DNA of 64,000 bases from Mycobacterium sp. URHD0025 (GTDB lineage: Bacteria > Actinomycetota > Actinomycetes > Mycobacteriales > Mycobacteriaceae). Positions 9,320 to 18,526 of this stretch are shown piece by piece. Below the pieces are notes generated by a model. It did no database searches. It was given only the letters and a program-made list of their open reading frames with translations, and was not told where the DNA came from. Both the position numbers and the translations under genes were made by a program. Where the stretch lies: the NCBI RefSeq assembly GCF_000426065.1, contig NZ_AUEQ01000013.1, positions 248,001-312,000 on the forward strand, read 5' to 3'. How positions within the stretch are numbered: position 1 is the stretch's first letter; every line of letters starts with the position of its first letter.

Positions 9320-9330
9320 CAAATCATTTG
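9320..9330. promoter_or_regulatory. Candidate FadR-type operator CAAATCATTTG
   Basis: A perfect 11-base palindrome (CAAAT-C-ATTTG) between the divergent hydrolase and regulator genes. Its reverse complement differs by one base from the palindrome at 10222-10232, which overlaps the promoter of the downstream ligase operon. The shared motif at both control points suggests binding by the adjacent GntR/FadR regulator. Confidence 0.6.
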
Positions 9331-9385
9331 GATACAAGGCTCCGAGCACAGCCCTCAAGGGCTGCCCTTCTGGCACACTCGATGC

Positions 9386-10168
9386 GTGGCGCAGCCCAAT
9401 GTCCGGTTCCAGCGACTTGGCGAACAGGTCGCCGAGCAGCTGCGCCGTCGGATCCTGACCGGCGAACTGGCCGACGGCAGCATCCTGCCCAAAGAGGATG
9501 AGCTCCTGGTCGAATATCCGATCAGCAAACCGTCGCTGCGCGAAGCCATGCGGATCCTGGAGGCCGAGGGCCTGTTGACGGTCCGGCGCGGAAAGCTCGG
9601 CGGCGCGGTGGTGCACCGGCCCGACTCGGCAAACCTCGCATACACGATGGGACTGGTCTTGGGTGCCGGGCAGGTGGGCCTCGCCGATGTGGGTGTCGCA
9701 CTACTGCAAGTCGAGCCGGCATGTGCCGCGCTCTGCGCCCAGCGCCCCGACCGCAAGCGCACGGTCGTGCCCATTCTTCGTGAATTACACGAAGAATCGG
9801 TCAGATCGGTGTCGGACCTGCAGCAGGCGACGTCGGCGAGCCGCCGGTATCACGAAGCTCTGGTGCGCCACTGCGGCAATGAGACGATGATCATTCTGGC
9901 GGGCGCGCTGGAGGCACTGTGGTCCGCCCACGAGCAAAACTGGTCGGCGCAGGTGACCGATCACTCGACGGTGCCCGTCGAGGAGCGCCGGGCGGTCCTG
10001 GAAGACCATCGGCAGGTGATCGACGCGATTGACATGGGCGACGCGCAGCGCGCCCATGATCTGGCCGCGGCGCATCTGGTCAACGCCCAGCAGTACCCGG
10101 GTGTCGATGGAGTGGTCGATCCGACGATGGTCCGGACGTGGGCGCGCTCGGTCCCGCGCCGACCATGA
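9386..10168 (+). CDS. FadR-subfamily GntR transcriptional regulator
   Basis: 260 residues from a GTG (VAQPNVRFQRLG). The N-terminal winged helix-turn-helix (about residues 10-75, including EDELLVEYPISKPSLREAMRI) is followed by an all-helical FCD ligand domain with its histidine-rich metal-site pattern (RYHEAL, EDHRQV, HLVNAQ). A longer reading from 9281 would run through the operator region and is less likely. It is divergent from the hydrolase and lies upstream of the ligase operon. It probably represses both through the CAAATnATTTG palindromes and is relieved by a pathway acyl-CoA or acid (inference from family). Confidence 0.88.
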   Translation: MAQPNVRFQRLGEQVAEQLRRRILTGELADGSILPKEDELLVEYPISKPSLREAMRILEAEGLLTVRRGKLGGAVVHRPDSANLAYTMGLVLGAGQVGLADVGVALLQVEPACAALCAQRPDRKRTVVPILRELHEESVRSVSDLQQATSASRRYHEALVRHCGNETMIILAGALEALWSAHEQNWSAQVTDHSTVPVEERRAVLEDHRQVIDAIDMGDAQRAHDLAAAHLVNAQQYPGVDGVVDPTMVRTWARSVPRRP

Positions 10169-10201
10169 TCGCGGAGCGGACGGCGGCCGACAATGTGACC
10201 G

Positions 10202-10235
10202 TTGACACAGATCCTTATTTTCATATGATTTGGTC
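10202..10235 (+). promoter_or_regulatory. SigA-type promoter with overlapping operator; leaderless start
   Basis: TTGACA at 10202-10207 and TATGAT at 10224-10229 are separated by 16 bases. The palindrome-like CATATGATTTG (10222-10232) covers the -10 box, the right place for repression. The expected transcription start falls on or next to the ATG at 10236. No ribosome-binding site precedes that ATG, so the mRNA is probably leaderless, which is common in mycobacteria. Confidence 0.7.
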
Positions 10236-11846
10236 ATGAAGGTCGGCGAGGCCGCCATTGATCCCGCAGACGCGGCCCGCTATCGCTCGGCCGGGTGGTG
10301 GTCGGACCGCACACTCTCACAGACCGTGCGCGAACACGCCCGCGCCCAACCCGACAAGCCGGCCTATGTCGACTACCCGTCCACCACGTTCAGCTGGAAC
10401 GAATTCGACTGTGCCGCATCACTACTCGCTGGCCAACTGGCCGGCCTGGGTGTCAGACCGGGCGATCGCGTCGCGGTCTGGCACGGCGATACCGCGGCCA
10501 TCCATGTGCTGTTCGTGGCGATCGAGCGATGCGGCGCCGTCGTCGTCGGGATCGGTGCCCGCGCCGGGACTCGCGAGGCCACGCAGATCCTGCGGACCAC
10601 TGCGCCGCGCCTGCTGGTCAGTGACACGGCGCGGCACTCGGCGGCACGTGCCACCGCGTCGGGACTGACTCCTGAGATCAGCGCGCTCGTGTTGGACGGT
10701 TTGTCCCTCGACACCGACACCCCCTCGCGACCGCCGGCCGCGGGCGTCGGAGCCGACGACATATTCCTGATCAACTCCACCTCGGGTACCACGGGCTTAC
10801 CCAAATGTGTGGTGCACACCCAGAACCGGTGGCATTACTTTCATCAGCAGGCGGTCGCCAACGGGGCGTTGAGTTCCGACGACGTCTTCCTGCCCGTCAT
10901 CCCGGCGCCGTTCGGGTTCGGCATCTGGACTGCGCACACCACACCGATCTACCTCGGTGCCAGCACGATCCTGCTCGAACGGTTCGACGCGGCGGCCGCG
11001 TGCGAGGCGATCGACCGCCACCGGGTCAGCGTGTTGTGCTGTGTCAGCACTCAATTGATGATGATCATGGCCGACCCGGCATCGCGTGAGTATGACCTGA
11101 GCTCGCTTCGCGTGGTCTTCACCGGCGGTGAGGCACTGCCGTACCGGCGGGCAGCCGACTTCGAGGAACTCACCGGTGCCACCATCCTGCAGTTCTACGG
11201 CTCCAACGAAACCGGTCTGTTGAGCGGGACTTCATTGCGTGATTCCCGCGAACGCAGGCTGCGCACGGCCGGCCGGCTGGTGCCTGAGATGGCCGTCCGC
11301 CTGTTCGACGGGGAAGACGACGTGACCACGACGGGCCGTGGGCAACCGGCCTGCCGGGGGCCGGCCACCAGCCTGGGCTATCTGGGCGGTGTGGATCACG
11401 ACAAGCTCTACACCCGCGACGGCTGGATGCGGATGGGCGACATCTGCGAGATCGATGCCGACGGTTATCTGTCCGTCACCGGCCGGACCTCAGACTTCAT
11501 CGTGCGCGGAGGCAAGAACATCAGTGCGGGCGAGGTCGAGGATGCGGTGATGACTCACCCCTCGGTGGCCGTGGCGGCCGCGGTGGCGATGCCCGACCCG
11601 GTCTTCGGCGAGAAGGTCTGCGTCTACATCGAGCTTGTGGCGCCGGTAGCACCCGCCAACAGCCATACGATCGACCTTCCTGGGCTCATCGAGCACCTTC
11701 TGGACCAGGGGATGTCGAAGGAACTGCTGCCCGAGCGGCTCGTCGTGCTAGACGAGCTGCCCCGGTCGTCGGGCGGGAAGATCGCCAAAGGACAACTCCG
11801 CGAAGATATCCGGATGCGGTTGGGAGACGGCCATGAACGTCGGTGA
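10236..11846 (+). CDS. AMP-binding acyl-CoA synthetase / acid-CoA ligase
   Basis: ANL-superfamily enzyme of 536 residues that should activate a carboxylic acid with ATP and CoA. The P-loop reads STSGTTGLPK, then QFYGSNET, the hinge region GYLSVTGRTSDFIVRGGKNIS, and the C-terminal catalytic lysine in SSGGKIAKGQ. First gene of a four-gene operon behind a strong promoter. The aldolase gene begins inside its last codons. The substrate cannot be read from the sequence; the neighbours suggest a hydroxylated or ring-cleavage acid rather than a plain fatty acid (inference). Confidence 0.88.
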   Translation: MKVGEAAIDPADAARYRSAGWWSDRTLSQTVREHARAQPDKPAYVDYPSTTFSWNEFDCAASLLAGQLAGLGVRPGDRVAVWHGDTAAIHVLFVAIERCGAVVVGIGARAGTREATQILRTTAPRLLVSDTARHSAARATASGLTPEISALVLDGLSLDTDTPSRPPAAGVGADDIFLINSTSGTTGLPKCVVHTQNRWHYFHQQAVANGALSSDDVFLPVIPAPFGFGIWTAHTTPIYLGASTILLERFDAAAACEAIDRHRVSVLCCVSTQLMMIMADPASREYDLSSLRVVFTGGEALPYRRAADFEELTGATILQFYGSNETGLLSGTSLRDSRERRLRTAGRLVPEMAVRLFDGEDDVTTTGRGQPACRGPATSLGYLGGVDHDKLYTRDGWMRMGDICEIDADGYLSVTGRTSDFIVRGGKNISAGEVEDAVMTHPSVAVAAAVAMPDPVFGEKVCVYIELVAPVAPANSHTIDLPGLIEHLLDQGMSKELLPERLVVLDELPRSSGGKIAKGQLREDIRMRLGDGHERR

Positions 11847-12606
11847 GATGCGCCAGGGCGGTTTGAAAGTGTGGTCTCCGTCGGTCACACCGCCGATAGG
11901 CGTCGATCTGAGCGAGGAGCAGACGCTGGCCGTGGCGTTCCGGCACCTGGCCGCCATCGGATTCGCCGAGAACATGGCCGGCCACATCACCTGGCAGCCC
12001 GAGGGGCGCGCCGAAATGCTGGTCAACCCGTGGGGGCTGTGGTGGCAGGAGCTCACTGCATCCGATATCTGTGTGGTCGACGAAGATGCGCACGTGGTGC
12101 GGGGTCGCTGGGACGTCACCCCGGCCATCCACATTCACACCGAACTGCACCGCATACGCGACGATGCCCGCGTCGTCATCCACAACCACCCCTATTACGT
12201 CAGCCTCATCGCCGCGTTGGGGAAACTGCCGGACCTGGTGCATCAGACCGGATCGCTGTTCCTCGATGACATGTGCTTCATCGAAACCTATGACGGCGAA
12301 GTCGATTCGGCACCGCGCGCCCGTGAGCTCGCGGAGCGGATCGGCGCCGCCAATCTGACCATCCTGGCCAACCACGGTGTGATCACCACCGGAGGCACCG
12401 TGGCCGAGGCCGTGTATCGGGCCGCGTCGATCGACCGGGTCTGCAAACTGGCCTATCAGGTGATGCTGACCGGTCGGGAGCCGACGGCGATGAACCGCTC
12501 CGACATGTACGGCATGCAGGCCTCGCTCGTCGAACGGGCCGCCGACGTGTACTGGGCCGGGGCCGCCCGCATGACCATCAAGGCCGATCCTGAAGTTCTG
12601 GTCTGA
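11833..12606 (+). CDS. Class II aldolase/adducin-family protein
   Basis: 257 residues of the class II (zinc) aldolase fold. The metal site is visible as HIHTELH, followed by VVIHNHPYY, with another histidine in ILANHGVI. The ATG at 11833 overlaps the ligase by 14 bases; a second ATG at 11848 is possible. Members cleave or decarboxylate hydroxy-keto acids or sugar phosphates. In this operon it probably performs a retro-aldol or related step on a catabolic intermediate (inference). Confidence 0.85.
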   Translation: MNVGEMRQGGLKVWSPSVTPPIGVDLSEEQTLAVAFRHLAAIGFAENMAGHITWQPEGRAEMLVNPWGLWWQELTASDICVVDEDAHVVRGRWDVTPAIHIHTELHRIRDDARVVIHNHPYYVSLIAALGKLPDLVHQTGSLFLDDMCFIETYDGEVDSAPRARELAERIGAANLTILANHGVITTGGTVAEAVYRAASIDRVCKLAYQVMLTGREPTAMNRSDMYGMQASLVERAADVYWAGAARMTIKADPEVLV

Positions 12607-12626
12607 CGCAGCAAGGAGATTCAGCC

Positions 12627-13895
12627 ATGAAGTCCATCGACGAGCTTGCCGGCAATCTCGACTTCACGACCGCCAACAAGGGCGCCGACCGCACGGTCAC
12701 GTTTCTGCCGGAACCGCAGCGGGCAGAACGCCTCTACACGGTGATCTCCGTCGATGATCACATCGTCGAACCGCCGGACACCTTCACCGGCCGGGTACCA
12801 CGCAAGTTCGCCGACCGCGCCCCGAAGGTGGTCGACACCGAAAATGGTGGACAGACCTGGATGTACGACGGGCAGTCGCTGCCCAACGTGGGTTTCAACG
12901 CCGTGGTCGGCCGCCCGGTCGATGAGTACGGGTTCGAGCCCGCGCGATTCGACGAGATGCGCCGGGGCGCCTGGGACATTCATGCACGCGTCAAGGACAT
13001 GGACCTCAACGGCGTGTACGCGTCGCTCAACTTCCCGTCGTTCCTACCGGGGTTCGCCGGCCAGCGGTTGCAGCAGGTGACCAAGGACCAGGACCTGGCG
13101 ATGGCCGCGGTGCGGGCCTGGAACGACTGGCATCTCGAAGCGTGGGCTGGTTCGTATCCCGACCGGATCATCCCCTGCCAGCTGCCGTGGCTCCTCGACC
13201 CCGAGGTCGGCGCCCAGATGATCTACGAGAATGCCGAACGCGGCTTCCACGCGGTGACGTTCAGCGAGAACCCCGCGATGCTGGGGCTACCGACCATCCA
13301 CTCGGGGTACTGGGAACCGATGATGGCCGCGTGCGCCGAGACGGGCACAGTGGTCAACCTGCACATCGGCTCCAGCGGTTCCGCGCCGTCCACCACCGAC
13401 GACGCTCCGCCGGACGTTCAGGGTGTGCTGTTCTTCGCCTACGCCATCACCGCCGCGGTCGATTGGCTGTACTCCGGGCTGCCCAGCCGGTACCCGAATC
13501 TCAAGATATGTCTGTCCGAAGGCGGAATCGGTTGGGTGGCGGGGCTACTCGATCGTCTGGACCACATGCTGAGCTACCACCAGATGTACGGGACATGGAA
13601 AGCGTTGGGCGAAACCCTCTCCCCCGCAGAGGTGTTCACCAGGAACTTCTGGTTCTGCGCGGTCGAGGACCAGTCGTCGTTCATCCAGCACGAGCGAATA
13701 GGTACCGGCAACATCCTGCTCGAAGCCGACTACCCGCACTGCGACTCGACCTGGCCGCACACCCAGCGCATCATCCACGAACAGATCCAGGGCCTCCCCG
13801 CCGAGGTGATCCGGAAGATCACCTGGGAGAACGCATCCCAGCTCTACCAGCACCCCGTGCCGCCGGCCGTGCAGAACGATCCGAATGCCTACTGA
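12627..13895 (+). CDS. Amidohydrolase family 2 (metal-dependent TIM-barrel hydrolase/decarboxylase)
   Basis: 422 residues. The start is fixed by AAGGAGAT at 12613-12620. The N-terminal barrel strand carries the D-x-H pair in SVDDHIVEPP. A central histidine lies in VNLHIGSSG, and the C-terminal acid is in EADYPHCDSTWP. This architecture is shared with ACMSD-type decarboxylases and related hydrolases acting on aromatic-derived acids. It sits between the aldolase and the 2-hydroxyacid dehydrogenase with very short gaps. Whether it hydrolyses or decarboxylates cannot be told from sequence. Confidence 0.87.
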   Translation: MKSIDELAGNLDFTTANKGADRTVTFLPEPQRAERLYTVISVDDHIVEPPDTFTGRVPRKFADRAPKVVDTENGGQTWMYDGQSLPNVGFNAVVGRPVDEYGFEPARFDEMRRGAWDIHARVKDMDLNGVYASLNFPSFLPGFAGQRLQQVTKDQDLAMAAVRAWNDWHLEAWAGSYPDRIIPCQLPWLLDPEVGAQMIYENAERGFHAVTFSENPAMLGLPTIHSGYWEPMMAACAETGTVVNLHIGSSGSAPSTTDDAPPDVQGVLFFAYAITAAVDWLYSGLPSRYPNLKICLSEGGIGWVAGLLDRLDHMLSYHQMYGTWKALGETLSPAEVFTRNFWFCAVEDQSSFIQHERIGTGNILLEADYPHCDSTWPHTQRIIHEQIQGLPAEVIRKITWENASQLYQHPVPPAVQNDPNAY

Positions 13896-13898
13896 TCC

Positions 13899-14858
13899 AT
13901 GACCGAGCCGCTGCGGATCGCCGTTCTCGACGACTACCAGGGAATCGCCGACACCGTCGACTGGTCACCGATTCCCCGCGCCACCGAGATCACGTCACTG
14001 CGAGAACACATCGCGCCCGGCCCTGCGCTGGTCGAGACCCTGGCCGGCCACGAGGTCGTCGTCGCGATGCGGGAACGCACCCCGCTGGACGCGACGCTGC
14101 TCGCCCAGTTGCCCGCGCTCAAACTGCTCGTGACCACCGGACCCTTCAACGCGGCCATTGACGTCGCCGCCGCGCTTGGCCTCGGCATCACCGTGTCGGG
14201 CACCGGCGGAGCCATCACACCGACGGTCGAACACACGTGGGCACTGATCCTCGGACTGCAGCGCCACCTGGTCGTCGAGGATCAGCGCATCCGCGGCGGG
14301 CTGTGGCAGAGCACGGTCGGCACCGATCTGTCCGGGGCCACCCTGGGTCTGGTCGGGGTGGGACGGATCGGCAGCCGGGTGGCCGCGATCGGCAAGGCCT
14401 TCGGCATGGACGTCATCGCGTGGAGTCCCAACCTCACTGACGAGCGCGCCGCCAAAGCCGGTGTCACGCGGGTGGATCGGGATGCTCTTTTCGCCGATGC
14501 CGACGTGGTGTCGCTGCACATGGTGCTGGCCGAGACGACGCGCGGCTTGATCGGACCGGCCGAACTCGACGCGATGAAGCCGTCGGCGATCCTGGTGAAC
14601 ACCTCACGTGGCGGCCTGATCGACGAGGACGCACTTGTGGAAGCACTACGCAGCCAGACGATTCGCGGCGCGGCGCTGGATGTCTACCAGCAGGAGCCCT
14701 TGCCGCCGGAACACCCGTTGGCGAGGCTGCCCAACACGCTGCTGACCCCGCACCTCGGATACGTCACCGAGGGCGTGATGACGATCTTCTACCGGGACAT
14801 CGTCGAGGACATTGCCGCCTACTGTGCGGGGTCCCCGGTGCGCCCGCTCACCACATAA
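13899..14858 (+). CDS. D-2-hydroxyacid dehydrogenase (NAD-dependent)
   Basis: 319 residues of the D-isomer 2-hydroxyacid dehydrogenase family. The nucleotide-binding GVGRIG lies near residue 153. The catalytic Arg is in NTSRGGLID, the Glu in YQQEPLPPEHPL and the His in TPHLGY. It should interconvert a 2-keto acid and its D-hydroxy acid in the cytosol. Last gene of the operon, three bases after the amidohydrolase stop, with a strong hairpin directly after its own stop. Confidence 0.9.
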   Translation: MTEPLRIAVLDDYQGIADTVDWSPIPRATEITSLREHIAPGPALVETLAGHEVVVAMRERTPLDATLLAQLPALKLLVTTGPFNAAIDVAAALGLGITVSGTGGAITPTVEHTWALILGLQRHLVVEDQRIRGGLWQSTVGTDLSGATLGLVGVGRIGSRVAAIGKAFGMDVIAWSPNLTDERAAKAGVTRVDRDALFADADVVSLHMVLAETTRGLIGPAELDAMKPSAILVNTSRGGLIDEDALVEALRSQTIRGAALDVYQQEPLPPEHPLARLPNTLLTPHLGYVTEGVMTIFYRDIVEDIAAYCAGSPVRPLTT

Positions 14859-14901
14859 GTTTGCCACCGGCCGAGGCAACTCTCTCGGGCCGGCGGCAAA
14901 C
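14859..14901 (+). terminator. Hairpin terminator after the catabolic operon
   Basis: Starts right after the TAA. Arms GTTTGCC and CCGGCC pair with GGCCGG and GGCAAAC, with one single-base internal mismatch and a 15-base loop. No T-run follows, as is usual in mycobacteria. Confidence 0.75.
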
Positions 14902-15046
14902 CGAGCGCAGCGCCGACGCGGTGTTGGGACGCCAGGTTTCGTAGCCCAAACTTGTTCGCTGGAAACAGATCCCGGAGACCGTGTGCGCTGCACACCGCTT
15001 CGCGGGAAGCTAAAAATTCCGTTTGGGAAGTAACTGTGAGGAAGAT

Positions 15047-15069
15047 CAACATTCCTTAATGGAACGTTG
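15047..15069. promoter_or_regulatory. Inverted repeat upstream of mmpS-mmpL (candidate TetR operator)
   Basis: CAACATTCC-TTAAT-GGAACGTTG: 9-base arms with one mismatch around an AT core, about 90 bases before the mmpS start. A TetR gene ends the mmpS-mmpL cluster, and TetR dimers bind sites of this form. A further GAACGT/ACGTTC pair (15062-15067, 15091-15096) overlaps its right arm. Confidence 0.45.
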
Positions 15070-15160
15070 AAGATCCACTAAGGGACTGTTACGTTCAGCC
15101 GACTAATGCGCGGTCGGAGGGTTTCGTCGCCGTGCGCAGCTCCGGAAAGGTGGATGTGCC

Positions 15161-15601
15161 GTGGCGGCGGTTTCTCGGCTTGCGAAGCGATTCTGGATAC
15201 CACTGGTGTTGGTGGCGGCAGTGGCGATCAGCGGGTTTGCGATGAATCGGATGCACGGAATCTTCGGGACCCACATCAACACCGATCCGGGCCAGTCCGC
15301 CGGCGACGACATCGTGGAGTTCAACCCGAAGCGCGTCGTCTACGAGATCGAGGGCCTCAGCGGCACCAGTGGGCACGTCAGCTTCCTGGATGCCGACGCC
15401 CAACCCCACACCGAGAGTTTCAGCTCGCTGCCGTGGCGGCACGAGGTGGTCACAACCCTGCCGACGGTGTTCGCCAACGTGGTTGCACAAGGAGACAGCG
15501 ACGTGATCACCTGCCGGATCGTGGTCAACGGAGACGTCCGTGATGAGCAGACCGTGACTCAGCACGACGCCCAGGCCTTCTGCTTGGACAAGGCCGCCTG
15601 A
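15161..15601 (+). CDS. MmpS-family membrane protein
   Basis: 146 residues: a short cytosolic N-terminus, one transmembrane helix at about 11-30, then a periplasmic beta-sandwich typical of MmpS. The conserved features YEIEGLSGTSGHVSFLD and two late cysteines (ITCRIVV and AFCLD) are present. The GTG start follows AAAGG. The stop overlaps the mmpL start by one base (TGATG). It is the accessory partner of the MmpL transporter for lipid or siderophore export. Confidence 0.9.
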   Translation: MAAVSRLAKRFWIPLVLVAAVAISGFAMNRMHGIFGTHINTDPGQSAGDDIVEFNPKRVVYEIEGLSGTSGHVSFLDADAQPHTESFSSLPWRHEVVTTLPTVFANVVAQGDSDVITCRIVVNGDVRDEQTVTQHDAQAFCLDKAA

Positions 15602-18504
15602 TGAGCAACCACAGTGCCAGTAACCACAGTGCCAGTAACCACAGTGCCGGTAACCACAGCGCCACACGCGAACACAAGGGCGTTGCCCGCATCATCCGCA
15701 TCGCCGCGATCCCGATCATCCTGGCGTGGGTGGTGCTGGTCGTCGTTCTGAACGCCCTCGTCCCCCAACTCGAGGTCGTCGGTCACGAGCACGCGGTCTC
15801 GCTGTCACCGCAGGACGCACCGGCACTGGTGGCGATGAAGAAGATCGGCGAGCGTTTCGATCAATTCGACTCCGACACGATCGCGATGGTCGTGCTGGAG
15901 GGTGACGAGCCACTCGGCGCCGAAGCCCATCACTATTACGACGAGCTGGTCCGCACACTGCAGGCCGACACCGAACACGTTCAGCACGTGCAGAACTACT
16001 GGGGCGACCTGATCACCGCGGCCGGTTCCCAAAGCACCGACGGCAAGGCCGCTTACGTTCAGGTCAACCTCGCGGGCAATCAGGGCGAGACGCTGGCCAA
16101 CGAATCGGTGGCCGCGGTGCGCAAGATCATCGATGACTCGCACCCACCTGCGGGCGTGAAAGCCTATGTCACCGGCCAAGGTCCGCTCACCACGGACATG
16201 AACGAAGCCGGCGACAAGAGCATGGTCAAGATCACCTTCGTCACGATCGCCGTGATCGCCGTGATGCTGATCGTCGTCTACCGGTCGCTCGCGACCATGC
16301 TGCTGATGCTGATCGTGGTGCTGCTGGAGATGTCGGCGGCACGTGGTGTGGTGGCCGCCATCGGCCACGCCGGCCTGCTCGGCTTGTCGACGTTCTCCGT
16401 AAGCCTGCTGACCTCGTTGGCCATCGCGGCCGGAACCGACTATGCCATCTTCCTCGTCGGCCGATACCAAGAGGCCCGGCAGAAGGGCCAGGAACGAGAA
16501 GACGCCTATTACACCGCATTTCACGGCGTCGGGCACGTCATCCTCGGCTCAGGTCTCACGGTGGCCGGCGCCATGCTGTGTCTGCACTTCACCCGGTTGA
16601 ACTACTTCAGCTCCATGGGCGTCCCGAGTGCCATCGGCATGTCCGTGGTGGTGCTGGCCTCACTCACCCTTGCACCGGCAATGTTGGTGGTCGGCAGCCG
16701 GTTCGGCTTGCTCGATGCCAAGCGCGAGATCCGCTCGCGCGGGTGGCGCAGGCTCGGCACCTCGGTGGTGCGCTGGCCGGTTCCCATCCTCGCCGCGGCC
16801 ATAGCGGTGGCTCTGGTCGGGCTGCTCGCCCTGCCCGGCTACAAAACCTCCTACAACGAGCGCCTCTACATTCCCAAGGATCTGCCGTCCAATGTCGGAT
16901 ACGCCGCCGCCGAAAGACATTTCACGGCCGCTCGGATGAATCCCGATCTGCTGCTCGTCGACGCTGGACGGGATCTGCGCAATCCGGCCGACATGATCGT
17001 GCTGGACAAGATCGCCAGGGAGTTGATCCGCGTGCCCGGAGTCGCGCGCGTACAGAGCATCACCCGCCCGCTGGGCCGGCCCATCGCACACAGCTCGGTG
17101 CCGTTCCAGGTGAGCATGCAATCGGTGTCGATGACCGAGAACCTGCAGTTCCTGCGCGAGCGCATGGGCGACATGAATACGCTCACCGACGATCTCGGCC
17201 GGATGATCACGATCATGGAGAACATGCTGGGTCTGATGAATCGGATGACCGACATCACCCACGAACTCACCTCAAGCATGAACGACATGCAGGCCAGCAC
17301 CAACGAAATGCGGGATCACATGGCTGATTTCGATGATTTCATGCGGCCGATGCGCAACTACCTGTACTGGGAACCGCACTGCTACGACATCCCGATGTGC
17401 CATTCCATGCGCTCGTTGTTCGACGGGCTCGACGGCATCGACACCATGACCGAAACCCTTTCGCAATCGGTGAAGAACATGAACGAGATGGATCAGCTGA
17501 TGCCGCAGTTGGTGGCGCAACTGCCACCGTTGATCGCCATCTCGAAGTCCATGCAGGGCACGATGAAGACGATGTTCAGCACGTTCAACGGACTGGTCGA
17601 TCAGATCGGCAAGATGACCGACACCGCATCGGTGATGGGCCAGGCGTTCGACGACGCCCGCAACGACGATTCGTTCTACCTGCCGCCCGAGGCGTTCGAC
17701 AATCCGGACTTCAAACGGGGGCTTGATCTGATGGTCTCGCCGGACGGGCAGGCCGCGCAGTTCATCATCACCCACGACGTGGATCCGGCGACCTCCGAAG
17801 GCATTTCGCACGTCGATCCCCTCCTCAAGACGGCACGCGAGGCGATCAAGACAACTCCCCTCGCCGACGCCAAGATCTACCTCGGCGGCACTGCGGCCAC
17901 TTACAAGGACATCCAGGTCGGTGCCCAGTGGGATCTGTTGATCTCGGCGTGCGGCGCGATCACGTTGATCTTCATCGTGATGCTGTTGATCACACGTGCC
18001 CTGATCGCGTCTTTCGTCATCGTCGGCACCGTGATCCTTTCCCTGGCCGCGTCGTTCGGTCTGTCCGTGCTGGTGTGGCAGTACCTGCTCGGGATGGATC
18101 TGCACTGGATGACCCTGGCGTTCTCGGTCATCATCCTGTTGGCGGTCGGGTCGGACTACAACCTGCTGGTGGTCTCGCGGATGAAGGAAGAGGTCAGCGC
18201 GGGTATCAACACCGGCATCATCAGGGCCATGGGTGCCACCGGTGGTGTGGTCACCGCCGCCGGCCTGGTGTTCGCCTTCACGATGGCGTCGATGGCCACC
18301 AGCGATCTGATCGCCATCGGCCAGGGCGGCACGACCATCGGCCTTGGTCTGTTGTTCGACACCCTCGTCGTGCGTTCGCTGATGACGCCGACGATCGCCG
18401 CGATCCTCGGCCGGTGGTTCTGGTGGCCGCTGCCTGTCCGGCAACGTCCCGCGCGTTTCCTGTCGGACCGGACGACGCCGATACCGGTCGCAAGACCCTC
18501 GTGA
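15601..18504 (+). CDS. MmpL-family RND transporter
   Basis: 967 residues with two MMPL/RND halves. There is one transmembrane helix at about 35-55 and a periplasmic domain. A first helix bundle at roughly 200-400 includes GTDYAIFLVGRY, a long periplasmic region follows, and a second bundle at roughly 775-950 includes the proton-relay-type motif GSDYNLLVVSRM. It probably exports a lipid, glycolipid or siderophore, or a drug, with MmpS; substrate unknown. The N-terminal cytosolic tail begins with four near-identical five-residue repeats. It is followed by a TetR gene that may control it. Confidence 0.93.
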   Translation: MSNHSASNHSASNHSAGNHSATREHKGVARIIRIAAIPIILAWVVLVVVLNALVPQLEVVGHEHAVSLSPQDAPALVAMKKIGERFDQFDSDTIAMVVLEGDEPLGAEAHHYYDELVRTLQADTEHVQHVQNYWGDLITAAGSQSTDGKAAYVQVNLAGNQGETLANESVAAVRKIIDDSHPPAGVKAYVTGQGPLTTDMNEAGDKSMVKITFVTIAVIAVMLIVVYRSLATMLLMLIVVLLEMSAARGVVAAIGHAGLLGLSTFSVSLLTSLAIAAGTDYAIFLVGRYQEARQKGQEREDAYYTAFHGVGHVILGSGLTVAGAMLCLHFTRLNYFSSMGVPSAIGMSVVVLASLTLAPAMLVVGSRFGLLDAKREIRSRGWRRLGTSVVRWPVPILAAAIAVALVGLLALPGYKTSYNERLYIPKDLPSNVGYAAAERHFTAARMNPDLLLVDAGRDLRNPADMIVLDKIARELIRVPGVARVQSITRPLGRPIAHSSVPFQVSMQSVSMTENLQFLRERMGDMNTLTDDLGRMITIMENMLGLMNRMTDITHELTSSMNDMQASTNEMRDHMADFDDFMRPMRNYLYWEPHCYDIPMCHSMRSLFDGLDGIDTMTETLSQSVKNMNEMDQLMPQLVAQLPPLIAISKSMQGTMKTMFSTFNGLVDQIGKMTDTASVMGQAFDDARNDDSFYLPPEAFDNPDFKRGLDLMVSPDGQAAQFIITHDVDPATSEGISHVDPLLKTAREAIKTTPLADAKIYLGGTAATYKDIQVGAQWDLLISACGAITLIFIVMLLITRALIASFVIVGTVILSLAASFGLSVLVWQYLLGMDLHWMTLAFSVIILLAVGSDYNLLVVSRMKEEVSAGINTGIIRAMGATGGVVTAAGLVFAFTMASMATSDLIAIGQGGTTIGLGLLFDTLVVRSLMTPTIAAILGRWFWWPLPVRQRPARFLSDRTTPIPVARPS
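15604..15663 (+). repeat. Four tandem 15-base repeats in the 5' end of mmpL
   Basis: Units agcaaccacagtgcc, agtaaccacagtgcc (twice) and ggtaaccacagcgcc encode (S/G)NHSA four times, directly after the start codon. The unit length is a multiple of three, so copy number can change without a frameshift. Confidence 0.9.
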
Positions 18505-18526
18505 CATCCGTCGATACCATCGACGG

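Noticed and set aside
13142..14161. Plus-strand frame of 339 codons
   Set aside because: Overlaps the amidohydrolase and dehydrogenase genes in another phase; Arg/Pro/His-rich shadow.
15604..15663. CRISPR-like or mobile repeat
   Set aside because: Short coding tandem repeats without spacers; no cas genes or other arrays in the window.
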